Part shown: piece after piece, positions 49,333 through 57,342 of the stretch
Position numbering within the stretch: position 1 is the stretch's first letter
How the letters are laid out: every line of letters begins with the position of its first letter
Assembly (NCBI GenBank): GCA_025463305.1
Contig: JAOBWK010000105.1
Location: 62,001-126,000, forward strand
DNA: 64,000 bases
From: Ilumatobacteraceae bacterium
GTDB lineage: Bacteria > Actinomycetota > Acidimicrobiia > Acidimicrobiales > Ilumatobacteraceae
Direction of reading: 5' to 3'
Made by a program: the position numbers and the translations under genes
The notes under the pieces: model-generated
What the model saw: only the letters and a program-made list of their open reading frames with translations
Databases searched by the model: none
Told to the model about the DNA's origin: nothing

Positions 49333-50553
49333 ATGGGTTTGATGAGCAAGATCAAGAACGAGTTCGTCGACATCATCGAGTGGATCGATGACTCGCATTC
49401 GACGCTCGCCTGGCGCTTCCCGCGCTACCAGAACGAGATCAAGAACGGTGCCCAGCTCATCGTTCGCGAGGGCCAGAAGGCCATCTTCGTCTACCGCGGG
49501 GCGATGGCCGACACGTTCGATCCGGGCAACTACGAGTTGAAGACCGAGAACCTGCCGATCATGAGCACGCTGCAGGGCTGGAAGTACGGTTTCGACAGCC
49601 CGTTCCGCAGCGAGGTGTACTTCATCAACACCCGCCCGGTCACGAGCCTGCGCTGGGGCACGCCGACGCCGGTGACGGTGCGCGACCCCGACTTCAAGAT
49701 GGTCCAGGTCCGTGCCAACGGCATGTGCGTGGTCAAGATCGCCAACCCCGAGATCTTCATGAAGGAGGTCATCGGCACCGACAGCGCGGTCGACGTCGAG
49801 GAGATCTCCGAGCTCCTCCGCCGGGTCATCACCCTCGCCTTCTCCGACATGGTGCTCGCCACCAAGGATGCCGACGGCAAGCAGCTGGGCGTGATCGATC
49901 TCCAGGGTCGCCAGGTCGAGCTGTCCGACAAGCTCCGCGAGTTCGTGCAGGAGCGCGTCGACGACGAGTACGGCCTCGAGATCCCGTCGATCACGATGAC
50001 CATCTCCCTGCCCGACGAGATCACGGCCGCGATGACCCGCGGCGTCGCTCGCGGCGTGGAGGAGGGTGGCTACCTCGACAACATCGGACCGATGGACCGC
50101 TTCCAGCAGGCCAAGGCCGCCGAGGCGATGGTCGCTGCAGCGAGCAACCCGGGCGGCGGTGCCGCTGGTGCCGGCATGCAGCTCGGGCTCGGCGTGGCGA
50201 TGGGTGGCCAGATGGCGAACATGATGGGCACCGCCTTCGCCCCGGCCGCTGCTCCAGCGGCCGCACCGGCAGCAGCCCCGGCCCCGCCGCCGCTGCCCGG
50301 CCAGGTGCAGTACCACATCGATGCCGGTGGTCAGCCGGGTGGTCCGTTCAACCTGCAGCAGATGCAGGCCGGCATCGCCGGTGGCCAGGTCGTCGGCTCC
50401 ACGCTCGTCTGGAGCCAGGGCATGGCCGCGTGGGCCCCTGCGCAGAGCGTGCCCGCGCTGCAGGTCTTCTTCTCGGCACCGCCGCCGCTGCCCCCGCAGG
50501 CGCCCCCGCCCATGCCGCCGATGCCCCCGGCCGCTCCCGCCGCAGGAGCCTGA
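49333..50553 (+). CDS. SPFH-domain protein with C-terminal GYF2 domain (YdjI-like)
   Basis: 406 residues. The N-terminal about 1-250 matches the 'virion core protein'/YdjI branch of SPFH proteins (IEWIDDSHSTLAWRFPRYQNEIKNGAQLIVREGQKAIFVYRG). A Gly/Ala/Met-rich stretch follows. About 315-370 is a GYF_2 domain (QYHIDAGGQPGGPFNLQQMQAGI and LVWSQGMAAWAPAQ). The tail is almost pure Pro/Ala/Met. YdjI-like proteins form membrane-associated assemblies that recruit PspA. GGAAGG nine bases upstream supports ATG 49333; two other ATGs (49324, 49342) are close. First gene of a three-gene operon with a zinc-ribbon membrane protein and a TM protein. Confidence 0.85.
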   Translation: MGLMSKIKNEFVDIIEWIDDSHSTLAWRFPRYQNEIKNGAQLIVREGQKAIFVYRGAMADTFDPGNYELKTENLPIMSTLQGWKYGFDSPFRSEVYFINTRPVTSLRWGTPTPVTVRDPDFKMVQVRANGMCVVKIANPEIFMKEVIGTDSAVDVEEISELLRRVITLAFSDMVLATKDADGKQLGVIDLQGRQVELSDKLREFVQERVDDEYGLEIPSITMTISLPDEITAAMTRGVARGVEEGGYLDNIGPMDRFQQAKAAEAMVAAASNPGGGAAGAGMQLGLGVAMGGQMANMMGTAFAPAAAPAAAPAAAPAPPPLPGQVQYHIDAGGQPGGPFNLQQMQAGIAGGQVVGSTLVWSQGMAAWAPAQSVPALQVFFSAPPPLPPQAPPPMPPMPPAAPAAGA

Positions 50554-50554
50554 C

Positions 50555-51862
50555 GTGAGCGACTCGTCGGGCGCCGTCCCGCCCCTGCCATCCGTCGGCT
50601 CCGAGGCCATGGCGCCGCCGCCGATGCCGGCTGCCCCGCCGCCGCTCGACGCGCCGCCGGTGATGGCCCCGCCACCGCCGCCGCTCGACGCGCCCCCGCC
50701 GATGGGCGACGGCTCCACGCCGCCACCCGCGCCGCCGAAGCCCACCGATCACGCGTCGTTGCACTCGACCGAGGGCACCCGCACCTACCCGTGCGGCGCG
50801 TGCGGCGCAGAGCTGCAGTTCGACATCAAGCTGCAGAAGCTCGCCTGCCCGTCGTGCGGCACCACGTACGACCTCACCGCCGACACCCAGGGCGTCGCCC
50901 AGGAGCAGGATCTCCGCTCGGCGCTCACCCACCTCCGCGAGGGACGGCAGACGGCGCCGCAGGCGCAGATGGTGCAGGACAAGGAGGTCGTCTGCCAGAA
51001 CTGCGGCGGTCACTCCACGTTCAGCGGCAGCCTCACCGCCGAGCGCTGTCCGTACTGCGCCACGCCGATCCAGCGCGACGACGTGCACGACGCCCCCGAC
51101 CGCCTGCCGGTCGACGGTGTGGTGCCGTTCACGATCGATCAGAAGACGGCCACTGAGGCGATCGAGAAGTGGATCAACAGCCGCCGCTTCGCCCCGACGG
51201 AGTTCAAGACCTACAACCGCACCGGTTCGTTCACGAGCATCTACACGGCGTACTTCACGTACGACGCCGACACGGACACGTTCTACACGGGTCGCCGCGG
51301 CGACGATCACACGGTCACCGTGGGCTCGGGCGACAACCGCCACACCGAGACCCGCACCGACTGGCACCACGTGTCGGGCAACGTGCACAACAGCTTCGAC
51401 GACATCACGGTGTTCGCCAACGACGGCTTCGACGCGAAGCGGGTCGCCAAGCTCGAGCCGTGGCCGACGCAGACTGCCAAGCCGTACTCGCCCGAATACG
51501 TCGCCGGCCACCTCTGCCGCACCTACGACCACGACGTCGAGGAGTGCCTCACCCAGGCCACCACGACGATGGAGCACGCGATCGATCAGACGATCAAGTC
51601 CGACATCGGCGGCGATCACCAGGACATCAACTCCCGCAACATCACGTGGCAGAAGATGACCTACAAGCACCTCCTGCTGCCGATCTGGTTGCTCACGGTG
51701 ATCTACCAGGAGAAGCCGTTCCAGGTGTACATCAACGGCGTCACCGGCGAGGTCCAGGGCGCTCGCCCATGGAGCAAGGTCAAGATCATCATCACCGCGG
51801 TCATCGCCCTGATCCTGTTGATAGCGATCATCGCGATCATCGCCGTGGCGAAGAAGAAATGA
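50555..51862 (+). CDS. Zinc-ribbon membrane protein (YdjG-like)
   Basis: 435 residues from GTG 50555, one base after the SPFH stop. The first 60 residues are Pro/Ala/Met-rich. Two zinc ribbons follow: CGACGAELQFDIKLQKLACPSC (about 81-102) and CQNCGG...CPYC (about 148-170). A beta-rich middle part and one C-terminal helix (VKIIITAVIALILLIAIIAIIAVAKKK) complete it, so most of it faces the cytoplasm. It resembles Bacillus YdjG (TFIIB-type zinc ribbon plus TM), a partner of PspA and YdjI. AGGAG precedes the start. Its stop overlaps the next start (ATGA). Confidence 0.8.
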   Translation: MSDSSGAVPPLPSVGSEAMAPPPMPAAPPPLDAPPVMAPPPPPLDAPPPMGDGSTPPPAPPKPTDHASLHSTEGTRTYPCGACGAELQFDIKLQKLACPSCGTTYDLTADTQGVAQEQDLRSALTHLREGRQTAPQAQMVQDKEVVCQNCGGHSTFSGSLTAERCPYCATPIQRDDVHDAPDRLPVDGVVPFTIDQKTATEAIEKWINSRRFAPTEFKTYNRTGSFTSIYTAYFTYDADTDTFYTGRRGDDHTVTVGSGDNRHTETRTDWHHVSGNVHNSFDDITVFANDGFDAKRVAKLEPWPTQTAKPYSPEYVAGHLCRTYDHDVEECLTQATTTMEHAIDQTIKSDIGGDHQDINSRNITWQKMTYKHLLLPIWLLTVIYQEKPFQVYINGVTGEVQGARPWSKVKIIITAVIALILLIAIIAIIAVAKKK

Positions 51863-52440
51863 CCTTCCTGCTGGCCCTCGTGGTCCTGGTCGTGATCATC
51901 GCGGCCGGGGTCACGTTCGGGGCGATGCGCAACAAGGCTGCGTTCCAGAAGCAGGGTCAGATCGTGCCCGGCACCGCCAGCCGCGCGCCGGCGGCATGGG
52001 CCGGCGCGCACACCCCGGAGGCACTGCTGCACCGCCGGTTGCGCGCCGCCGTCGACGCGGCTCGGGCGCAGGCAGCCGTGCCCGGGTCGGGGTTCGGCGA
52101 TCTCCAGCAGACGGTGGAACGTGGCGCGGTCGAGATCGACGATCGGCTGATCGCCGCGGCGGCGTTGCCGGAAGCGAACCGCGCAGCGGCGATCGCCGCG
52201 ATCGAGCCGTCGGTCGTCGCCCTGGAGAACGCGGTCTCCGGCACGGCAGCGCCGTCCGCCGCACCGACACCGGAGCTGGGCACCGCAGCCGCCGATGTGC
52301 AGAACCGCCTCGACGCGATCGCCGAGGCGCGCGCCGAGGTCGATCAGCTCGACACCACGCGCACCGCGCCGATGCCTCCGCCCGCGGTCCCGCAAACGCA
52401 ACCCCAGACGAACCCCCCGCAGCCCCCACCGACCGCCTGA
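51859..52440 (+). CDS. Membrane-anchored helical protein, third gene of the SPFH operon
   Basis: 193 residues. One N-terminal helix (TFLLALVVLVVIIAAGVTFGAM) anchors a soluble Ala-rich helical region (about 50-165), probably coiled, and a Pro/Gln/Thr-rich tail. I recognise no named domain; position suggests the counterpart of Bacillus YdjH. It starts within the stop of the zinc-ribbon gene. All three proteins of this operon carry proline-rich segments, and the first has a GYF domain, a fold that binds proline-rich peptides elsewhere. Confidence 0.65.
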   Translation: MTFLLALVVLVVIIAAGVTFGAMRNKAAFQKQGQIVPGTASRAPAAWAGAHTPEALLHRRLRAAVDAARAQAAVPGSGFGDLQQTVERGAVEIDDRLIAAAALPEANRAAAIAAIEPSVVALENAVSGTAAPSAAPTPELGTAAADVQNRLDAIAEARAEVDQLDTTRTAPMPPPAVPQTQPQTNPPQPPPTA

Positions 52441-52446
52441 GTGGTT

Positions 52447-52480
52447 CTCTGCAGGGCGTTGCCCTGCAGAGGGGTTGTTT
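52447..52480. terminator. Hairpin terminator between convergent operons
   Basis: CTCTGCAGGGC-GTT-GCCCTGCAGAG, a perfect 11-bp stem with a 3-base loop, followed by GGGTTGTTT. A wider GGTTCTC/GAGAACC pair (about 52443 to 52494) encloses it. It lies between the SPFH operon stop (52440) and the HD gene stop (52504) and can serve both directions. Confidence 0.75.
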
Positions 52481-52503
52481 CGGCGCGGAGAACCTGGGGT
52501 GGG

Positions 52504-53082
52504 TCAGGTGTTGAAGACGTCCGCCGGCTTGCGGGCGAAGATCTCCTGCACCATCGGCTCCCAGTGCTCGAGCGGCTTGTTGGCGTAGGTGGGGTCGAAG
52601 CAGTTCTGGTCCCAGTCGGCGCAGAAGCGGACGCACGCGTCGTAGAACGGATGGCCCGCGTAGCGGTCGCGCAGGTCGGGGTCCATGTCGTAGTGGGCGA
52701 AGTAGTAGTAGCCCTGGAACAAGCCGTGGTGGTTGACGACCCAGTAGTTCTGCTCGCTGACGTACGGGCGCAGGAGTGCGGCGCCGACCTGGGAGTGGTT
52801 GGCGGTGCCGATGATGTCGCCGATGTCGTGCAGCAGCGCGCACACGATGGTCTCGGTGTCGGCGCCATCGGCCTCGGCGCGGGTGGCCGACTGCAGGACG
52901 TGATCGAGGCGGGAGATCTTGTACGGCGACGGTCCGTCCATCTGGCGGAGCCAGTCCATGACGCGATCGGCCTGGGTGTCGAGCTGCTCCTGCTCGTGCG
53001 CGAAGACGAGCGTGTAGTCGTCCTTGGTGCCGTGCTCCATCGAGGTGAACGACACCGTCTCGAGTCCGTGATCGACGCTCAT
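52504..53082 (-). CDS. HD-domain protein paired with a dioxygenase (second pair)
   Basis: 192 residues. PYKISRLDHVLQSATRAEADGADTETIVCALLHDIGD gives H61, H85 and D86; NHHGLFQGYYYF gives H118/H119 and DWDQNCFDP an Asp near 156-158, so a dinuclear metal site is plausible. Compared with the HD protein at 7106-7696, the Tyr and Glu of the PhnZ gate are absent (Pro and Tyr at those alignment positions), so the substrate or mechanism differs. This HD subfamily is widespread beside gamma-butyrobetaine-hydroxylase-like genes. ATG 53082 overlaps the dioxygenase stop (ATGA). A hydrolytic phosphatase role remains possible. Confidence 0.78.
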   Translation of the reverse strand: MSVDHGLETVSFTSMEHGTKDDYTLVFAHEQEQLDTQADRVMDWLRQMDGPSPYKISRLDHVLQSATRAEADGADTETIVCALLHDIGDIIGTANHSQVGAALLRPYVSEQNYWVVNHHGLFQGYYYFAHYDMDPDLRDRYAGHPFYDACVRFCADWDQNCFDPTYANKPLEHWEPMVQEIFARKPADVFNT

Positions 53083-54284
53083 GACGCCACCATCGCGTCG
53101 GTGGCCTCGCCCGTCATCCGGGCCAGGTTGCCGAAGACGTCGTCGACGTCGAAGTAGATGTCCTGCAGGTGTCGCGGCCCGTCCGGGACGAACGCCGTTC
53201 GGCTGTGCAGGACCCGGTGGTTGTTGACGTACAGCGTGTCGCCGGCGTTGAGCCGGAACGTGACGTGGTTGGCCGGGTCGCTGATGATCGAACCGAGCAG
53301 GCGATAGGCCCGGTACCAGGCGGCGAGGTCGGGATCGTCGTACTCGAGCGGCTGCATCAGTTGGTTGGAGAACCGGAGGTGCAACACGTGCCCGCGACGG
53401 TCGCGGACGAGCAGCGGGTTGCGGCTGAAGCCCTCGGCGTCGGTGGAGTACTGGCGATGGCCGACGGGGACCCGAGCGAGCACGTCGGCCGCCGTGGGGT
53501 CGGCGGCGATCAACTGCTCGACGACCGACCACGAATCGACGACGACGCTCTCGCCGCCGGTCGCGTCGTTGACGAGCATCGCCAGGACCTGACCGCTGGG
53601 CGGGTTGGTGTACTGCGCGTTGTCGTTGTGCGGCGGCACTTCCTCGGCCGTGTAGGCGATGTTGTAGCCGGCGGGGTCGAGCTTCACGTCGAAGATCAGG
53701 CCGAGCGACGAATCGCGGATGGTGAGCCCGAGCGAGCGGGTGAGGTCCATGACGGTGCCGGGCACGACAGGGCAGCCGGAGACCACGATCGCGCCGTCGC
53801 GACGGAAGGCTTCGTACAGGTGGCGCTTGGTGACAGGGTCGGCGACGGCAGCGTCGTGGTCGAACCGCTCGACCTCGTAGCCGGCGGTCCACGCCCGGCC
53901 GGTCCACGAGCCGCGATGCATCGCCCGATCGATGGCGGCGAACGCGTCGGCGGTGAACGCCGACCGGTGCCCGCTGGCCCATTCGACCGTGAGGGCGCCA
54001 TCGGCGACGGAGACGGAGGTGGCGGTCGGCGCGTCGACGTCGCGCCACGGCTGCCAGCGGCGCTCGTCGGTCTGGATGATGCGGCAGTCGACGCACGGGC
54101 AGTTGTCGCGCAGCCAGGATGCGTCGAGCACGACCGCGGACGTGGCGCCGTGTTCGTCGGCGAACGTGACCTCGACGGTGTCGGGCGTGGCCGATGCGCT
54201 CACCGGTGTGCCGGCGGGGAGGTGACGCCCCTTCGGCCCGACCTCGACCTCGTGGAACGACGGTCCGTGCACTGTTGCGTTCAT
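53079..54284 (-). CDS. Fe(II)/2-oxoglutarate dioxygenase, gamma-butyrobetaine hydroxylase-like (second copy)
   Basis: 401 residues. N-terminal zinc domain CPCVDC (C62, C64, C67) plus H106 in SGHRSAF. Core iron ligands are H219 and D221 in HND and H360 in RVLHSRTAF, with R371 for 2-oxoglutarate. It shares the domain plan of the copy at 5985-7109, but the active-site stretch reads VPPHNDNAQYTNPP instead of APHTDNPYREPVPG, so the substrate pocket is different. GAGAAGAG about seven bases upstream is a good ribosome-binding site. It is the first gene of a two-gene operon with an HD protein and divergent from DUF1206. Confidence 0.85.
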   Translation of the reverse strand: MNATVHGPSFHEVEVGPKGRHLPAGTPVSASATPDTVEVTFADEHGATSAVVLDASWLRDNCPCVDCRIIQTDERRWQPWRDVDAPTATSVSVADGALTVEWASGHRSAFTADAFAAIDRAMHRGSWTGRAWTAGYEVERFDHDAAVADPVTKRHLYEAFRRDGAIVVSGCPVVPGTVMDLTRSLGLTIRDSSLGLIFDVKLDPAGYNIAYTAEEVPPHNDNAQYTNPPSGQVLAMLVNDATGGESVVVDSWSVVEQLIAADPTAADVLARVPVGHRQYSTDAEGFSRNPLLVRDRRGHVLHLRFSNQLMQPLEYDDPDLAAWYRAYRLLGSIISDPANHVTFRLNAGDTLYVNNHRVLHSRTAFVPDGPRHLQDIYFDVDDVFGNLARMTGEATDAMVAS

Positions 54285-54405
54285 CGGTGGCTCTTCTCTC
54301 GATGGGCGGCGATTCCTCGTACGACTGTCAGGTTATTCCGTCGGCGGTGGGCGGGTGTGAACGGATGATGAAAGCCCGATCCGAGTGGACCGTGGGCGTG
54401 GCTGA

Positions 54406-54423
54406 ACCCGAGCCGGTTCGGGT
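54406..54423. promoter_or_regulatory. Short inverted repeat before the DUF1206 gene
   Basis: ACCCGA-N6-TCGGGT, twelve bases upstream of ATG 54436. The rest of the 151-base divergent gap shows no other clear symmetry. Weak candidate for an operator. Confidence 0.25.
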
Positions 54424-54435
54424 ACGTCGGATCCG

Positions 54436-55356
54436 ATGCACGGAGCTGCCCCGCACGACACCGACTCGCACGGTGCGGCGGCCACACACGACTCGCCCAA
54501 CGCTGCCGAGGCGGCGACGGCCGAACTGGTGGCCGAGCACCCGGCGCTGACCACCGTCGGCCGCATCGGATGGCTGACCAAGGGTCTCGTGTACCTGATC
54601 GCCGGCGTGCTCGCGGTCGTCGTCGCGCTCGACGCGTTCGGGTGGGACCGGGACGGATCCGGCAACGGCTCGGGCGGAGAGGCGAGCCCCACCGGTGCGC
54701 TCAAGTCGGTCGCCCAGCGATCCCTCGGTGGCCCGTTGCTCGTCGCCCTCGCCGTCGGCCTGCTCACCTACTCGGGCTGGCGCCTGCTGGCCGCGGCCAT
54801 GCCCGGACAGCGATCGGCGAAGGTGGTCGTCACCCGCATCGGCTACGTGATCAGCGCGATCATGTACACGTCGTTCGCGTTCACCGCGCTCAAGCTGGTG
54901 GTGTCCGATCCGGCCACGACCAACGGCAACACCACCGTCAGCGACATCAGCGCGTCGGTGATGCGCCACTTCGGCGGCCGCATCGCGATCGCGCTCGTCG
55001 GCCTCGGCCTCGGCGGCGCGGCGATCTCCCGCGCCGACAAGGGCCGGCGCGCCGACGTGACCGACGAGATGGACCTCACCGGGGTGAGCGAGCGCCGGCT
55101 GACGTGGATCCACCGGCTCGGTGCGATCGGCGAGATCGGACGTGGCCTCGCGCTGGCGATGATCGGGTTCTTCCTCGTCCGGTCAGCGCTCGACTACGAC
55201 CCGCACGAGGCGACCGGTCTCGACGGCGCGCTCCGTCGGGCGTCGACGCACGTGTGGACGAAGGTGATGGTGCCGATCGTGGCGGCCGGCTTCGTCTGCT
55301 ACGGCGTCTACTGCCTGGTGACGTTCACCCGCCGCCGCTTCGAAGCGCCAGCGTGA
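54436..55356 (+). CDS. DUF1206 membrane protein
   Basis: 306 residues with six hydrophobic helices in three similar pairs. The pairs are marked by GRIGWLTKGLVYLIAGVLA, TRIGYVISAIMYTSFAF and GAIGEIGRGLALAMIGFFLV, the triplicated G-x-x-x-R/G motif of DUF1206. Function unknown; such proteins are common in actinobacteria and cyanobacteria. Its 3' end overlaps the convergent endonuclease/phosphatase gene by 32 bases, so antisense effects are possible. Confidence 0.85.
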   Translation: MHGAAPHDTDSHGAAATHDSPNAAEAATAELVAEHPALTTVGRIGWLTKGLVYLIAGVLAVVVALDAFGWDRDGSGNGSGGEASPTGALKSVAQRSLGGPLLVALAVGLLTYSGWRLLAAAMPGQRSAKVVVTRIGYVISAIMYTSFAFTALKLVVSDPATTNGNTTVSDISASVMRHFGGRIAIALVGLGLGGAAISRADKGRRADVTDEMDLTGVSERRLTWIHRLGAIGEIGRGLALAMIGFFLVRSALDYDPHEATGLDGALRRASTHVWTKVMVPIVAAGFVCYGVYCLVTFTRRRFEAPA

Positions 55357-56470
55357 TCACGAACGGCAGGTGATCGCTGCCCTTGGCGGGCAGGTTCTTG
55401 ACCCTCAGCGATCGCACCTGATCGTTGACGAGCGCATGGTCGATCCGGGCGATGGCACCGAGCGCGCCGAGCGGCCACACGGACTTGAGCGAGAACGACG
55501 GCCGCCAGGCCTCGCCGAGCGAGTCGATGCTGTCGGTGAGCCCGAGCTCGAGCAGCTCCTTGAACTCCGGGCGGTAGCTGGTCGTGTTGAGGTCGCCGGC
55601 GATCACGAGCGGCCCGGTGACGGTGGGGATGAAGGCCTTGAGCGCCTCCATCTGCTCCTTCCACGTCGCATGCCCGTTCGGATCGAACGCGGTCATCGGG
55701 TTCAGCGCGGCGATCGTGAGCGCGACCCCGGCGACGTCGACATCGGCGACGGCCAGGCTGAGCGGCCCCATCGTGCGCATCACCGACTGGCTCCCGAGCG
55801 GCAGCTTCGAGGCGATCGCGACGGCGTAGTCGGTGGTGTCGGATGGGTCGTAGAGGCGGTGCGGATGCGATGTTGCCCCGCCGACCTGATCGAAGTGATC
55901 GAGGAACGCCGGGGTCGACTCGGCGATGATGATGACGTCGGCTCCACAGTGCACGAGTTGCTCGGCGGCGGCCCGTGGCGTCGGGTTGTCGATGTAGACG
56001 TTGGCGACGGCGAGCCGCAGACGCGGCGCCGAGTGCGCCCACTCCGGGATGCGGTCGGCGACGAGCCGCGGGACCACGAGGGTGAGGTGGTAGCCGACGA
56101 GCAGCGTCGCGGCCGTCGCGAGAAGGAGGTGCCCGGACAGCAGCGACCAGATCGCGATCACCGGCGTCGCGCACAGCGCGATCGGCAGCATGTCGTAGGC
56201 GAGGGCGACGGCCGAACCCTCGTCCACGGCGAACCACAGCTGCAGCCGGTGGGTGACGACGATGGCGCCGAGCGATGCGCAGATCAGCCAGCCGAGCGCT
56301 GGAAGGATCGGCAGCGAGTGGCTGCTGAACTCGTCGGCGCTGCCGTCGAGGTGGCGGGCGATGAGCGGCAACGCCACCACCAACGCCGCACCGATCAACG
56401 CTGTCAGGAACGCAGGGATCCGCCGCCGCTTCGGGTCGGCCCGGGTCTTCGGGGTGGCCGCGTCGATCAC
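55325..56470 (-). CDS. Membrane-anchored endonuclease/exonuclease/phosphatase-family protein
   Basis: 381 residues from GTG 56470. Three to four N-terminal helices (about 20-125) lead to an EEP catalytic domain with LAVANVYIDNP, ADVIIIAEST, VIAGDLNTTSY and GSDHLPFVITL; the Asn, Glu, Asp-x-Asn and Asp-His metal/catalytic residues are all present. It faces the outside or a membrane lipid and may cleave a phosphodiester, for example in a lipid headgroup or DNA. GTG overlaps the stop of the upstream lipid kinase gene (GTGA), so it is the last gene of a PAP2-kinase-EEP operon. Confidence 0.85.
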   Translation of the reverse strand: MIDAATPKTRADPKRRRIPAFLTALIGAALVVALPLIARHLDGSADEFSSHSLPILPALGWLICASLGAIVVTHRLQLWFAVDEGSAVALAYDMLPIALCATPVIAIWSLLSGHLLLATAATLLVGYHLTLVVPRLVADRIPEWAHSAPRLRLAVANVYIDNPTPRAAAEQLVHCGADVIIIAESTPAFLDHFDQVGGATSHPHRLYDPSDTTDYAVAIASKLPLGSQSVMRTMGPLSLAVADVDVAGVALTIAALNPMTAFDPNGHATWKEQMEALKAFIPTVTGPLVIAGDLNTTSYRPEFKELLELGLTDSIDSLGEAWRPSFSLKSVWPLGALGAIARIDHALVNDQVRSLRVKNLPAKGSDHLPFVITLALRSGGG

Positions 56471-57342
56471 GTGGGCACTCGGATGGTGACGGCGTGAGGA
56501 ACGACCTCGACCTTCAACGTGCGCGTGGCCGGCCGTGCGCCGCCGTCGAGCTCGTAGGGCAGGGCTCGTTCCGTCGTCACCTTGATCCTGCTCGCCTGCG
56601 TCATCTGCACCAACGGCGAGCGCTCGGCGTGGCCGACCGTCGCCCGCGTGAGAGCTCGCGCCCACTGCCACATCCCGTCGGCCGTCACCACCGCGACGTC
56701 GAGCAGTCCGTCGCCGGGATCGGCATGGTCGAAGGCGGTGATCCCGCCGGCGATCGAGCCGACGTTGGCGATCAGCACGCAGCTCGCCTTGCCGCGGAAC
56801 CAGGTGTGCCCCTCGACCTTGACGGTGGTGTGCACGGGTGACTCGCGCACGTGCCGGGCGCCGGTCCAGATGTACGCGGCGCGACCGAAGCGGTCCTTCA
56901 GCCCGGCGTCCGCATCGCGGATCATCAGTGCATCGAACCCGTTGCCGGCCATCACCGCATAGTGCTCGCCGTTGATCCGGCCGAGGTCGAGCCGCCGGTC
57001 GTTGCCGTGCAGGCCGACGTGCACTGCGCGCTCGAGATCGATCGGGATGCCGAGGTTGTTGGCGAGGAGGTTGGCCGTGCCGGCGGGGAGGATCGCGATG
57101 GTGGCGCCGGAACCGACGGCGGCGTCGAGGCAACGCTGGACGCTGCCGTCGCCACCCCACACGAAGATCAGATCGGCACCACGCTCGAGCGCCTCGTGGA
57201 CGCGCTTGGGCACCTTCTTGCTCTTGGCGACCTCGAGCCAGATCGGATCGGTGATGCCCTGTTGATGGAGGAGCTCGCGCAGCGCGCCGAGCCCGGCACC
57301 CAGCCGCTTCTTGCGGTGGGCGATGACGGCGACCGTGGTCAT
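56467..57342 (-). CDS. Diacylglycerol/lipid kinase (DagK/YegS/LCB5 family)
   Basis: 291 residues. The nucleotide loop is VWGGDGSVQRCLDA and the family signature PAGTANLLANNLGIP. A C-terminal beta domain has NVGSIAGGITAFDHADPGDGLLDVAVV. It phosphorylates a lipid alcohol such as diacylglycerol using ATP. It lies between a PAP2 phosphatase (ATGA overlap upstream) and an EEP-family protein (GTGA overlap downstream). Kinase and phosphatase in one operon suggest lipid-phosphate turnover. Confidence 0.9.
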   Translation of the reverse strand: MTTVAVIAHRKKRLGAGLGALRELLHQQGITDPIWLEVAKSKKVPKRVHEALERGADLIFVWGGDGSVQRCLDAAVGSGATIAILPAGTANLLANNLGIPIDLERAVHVGLHGNDRRLDLGRINGEHYAVMAGNGFDALMIRDADAGLKDRFGRAAYIWTGARHVRESPVHTTVKVEGHTWFRGKASCVLIANVGSIAGGITAFDHADPGDGLLDVAVVTADGMWQWARALTRATVGHAERSPLVQMTQASRIKVTTERALPYELDGGARPATRTLKVEVVPHAVTIRVPT

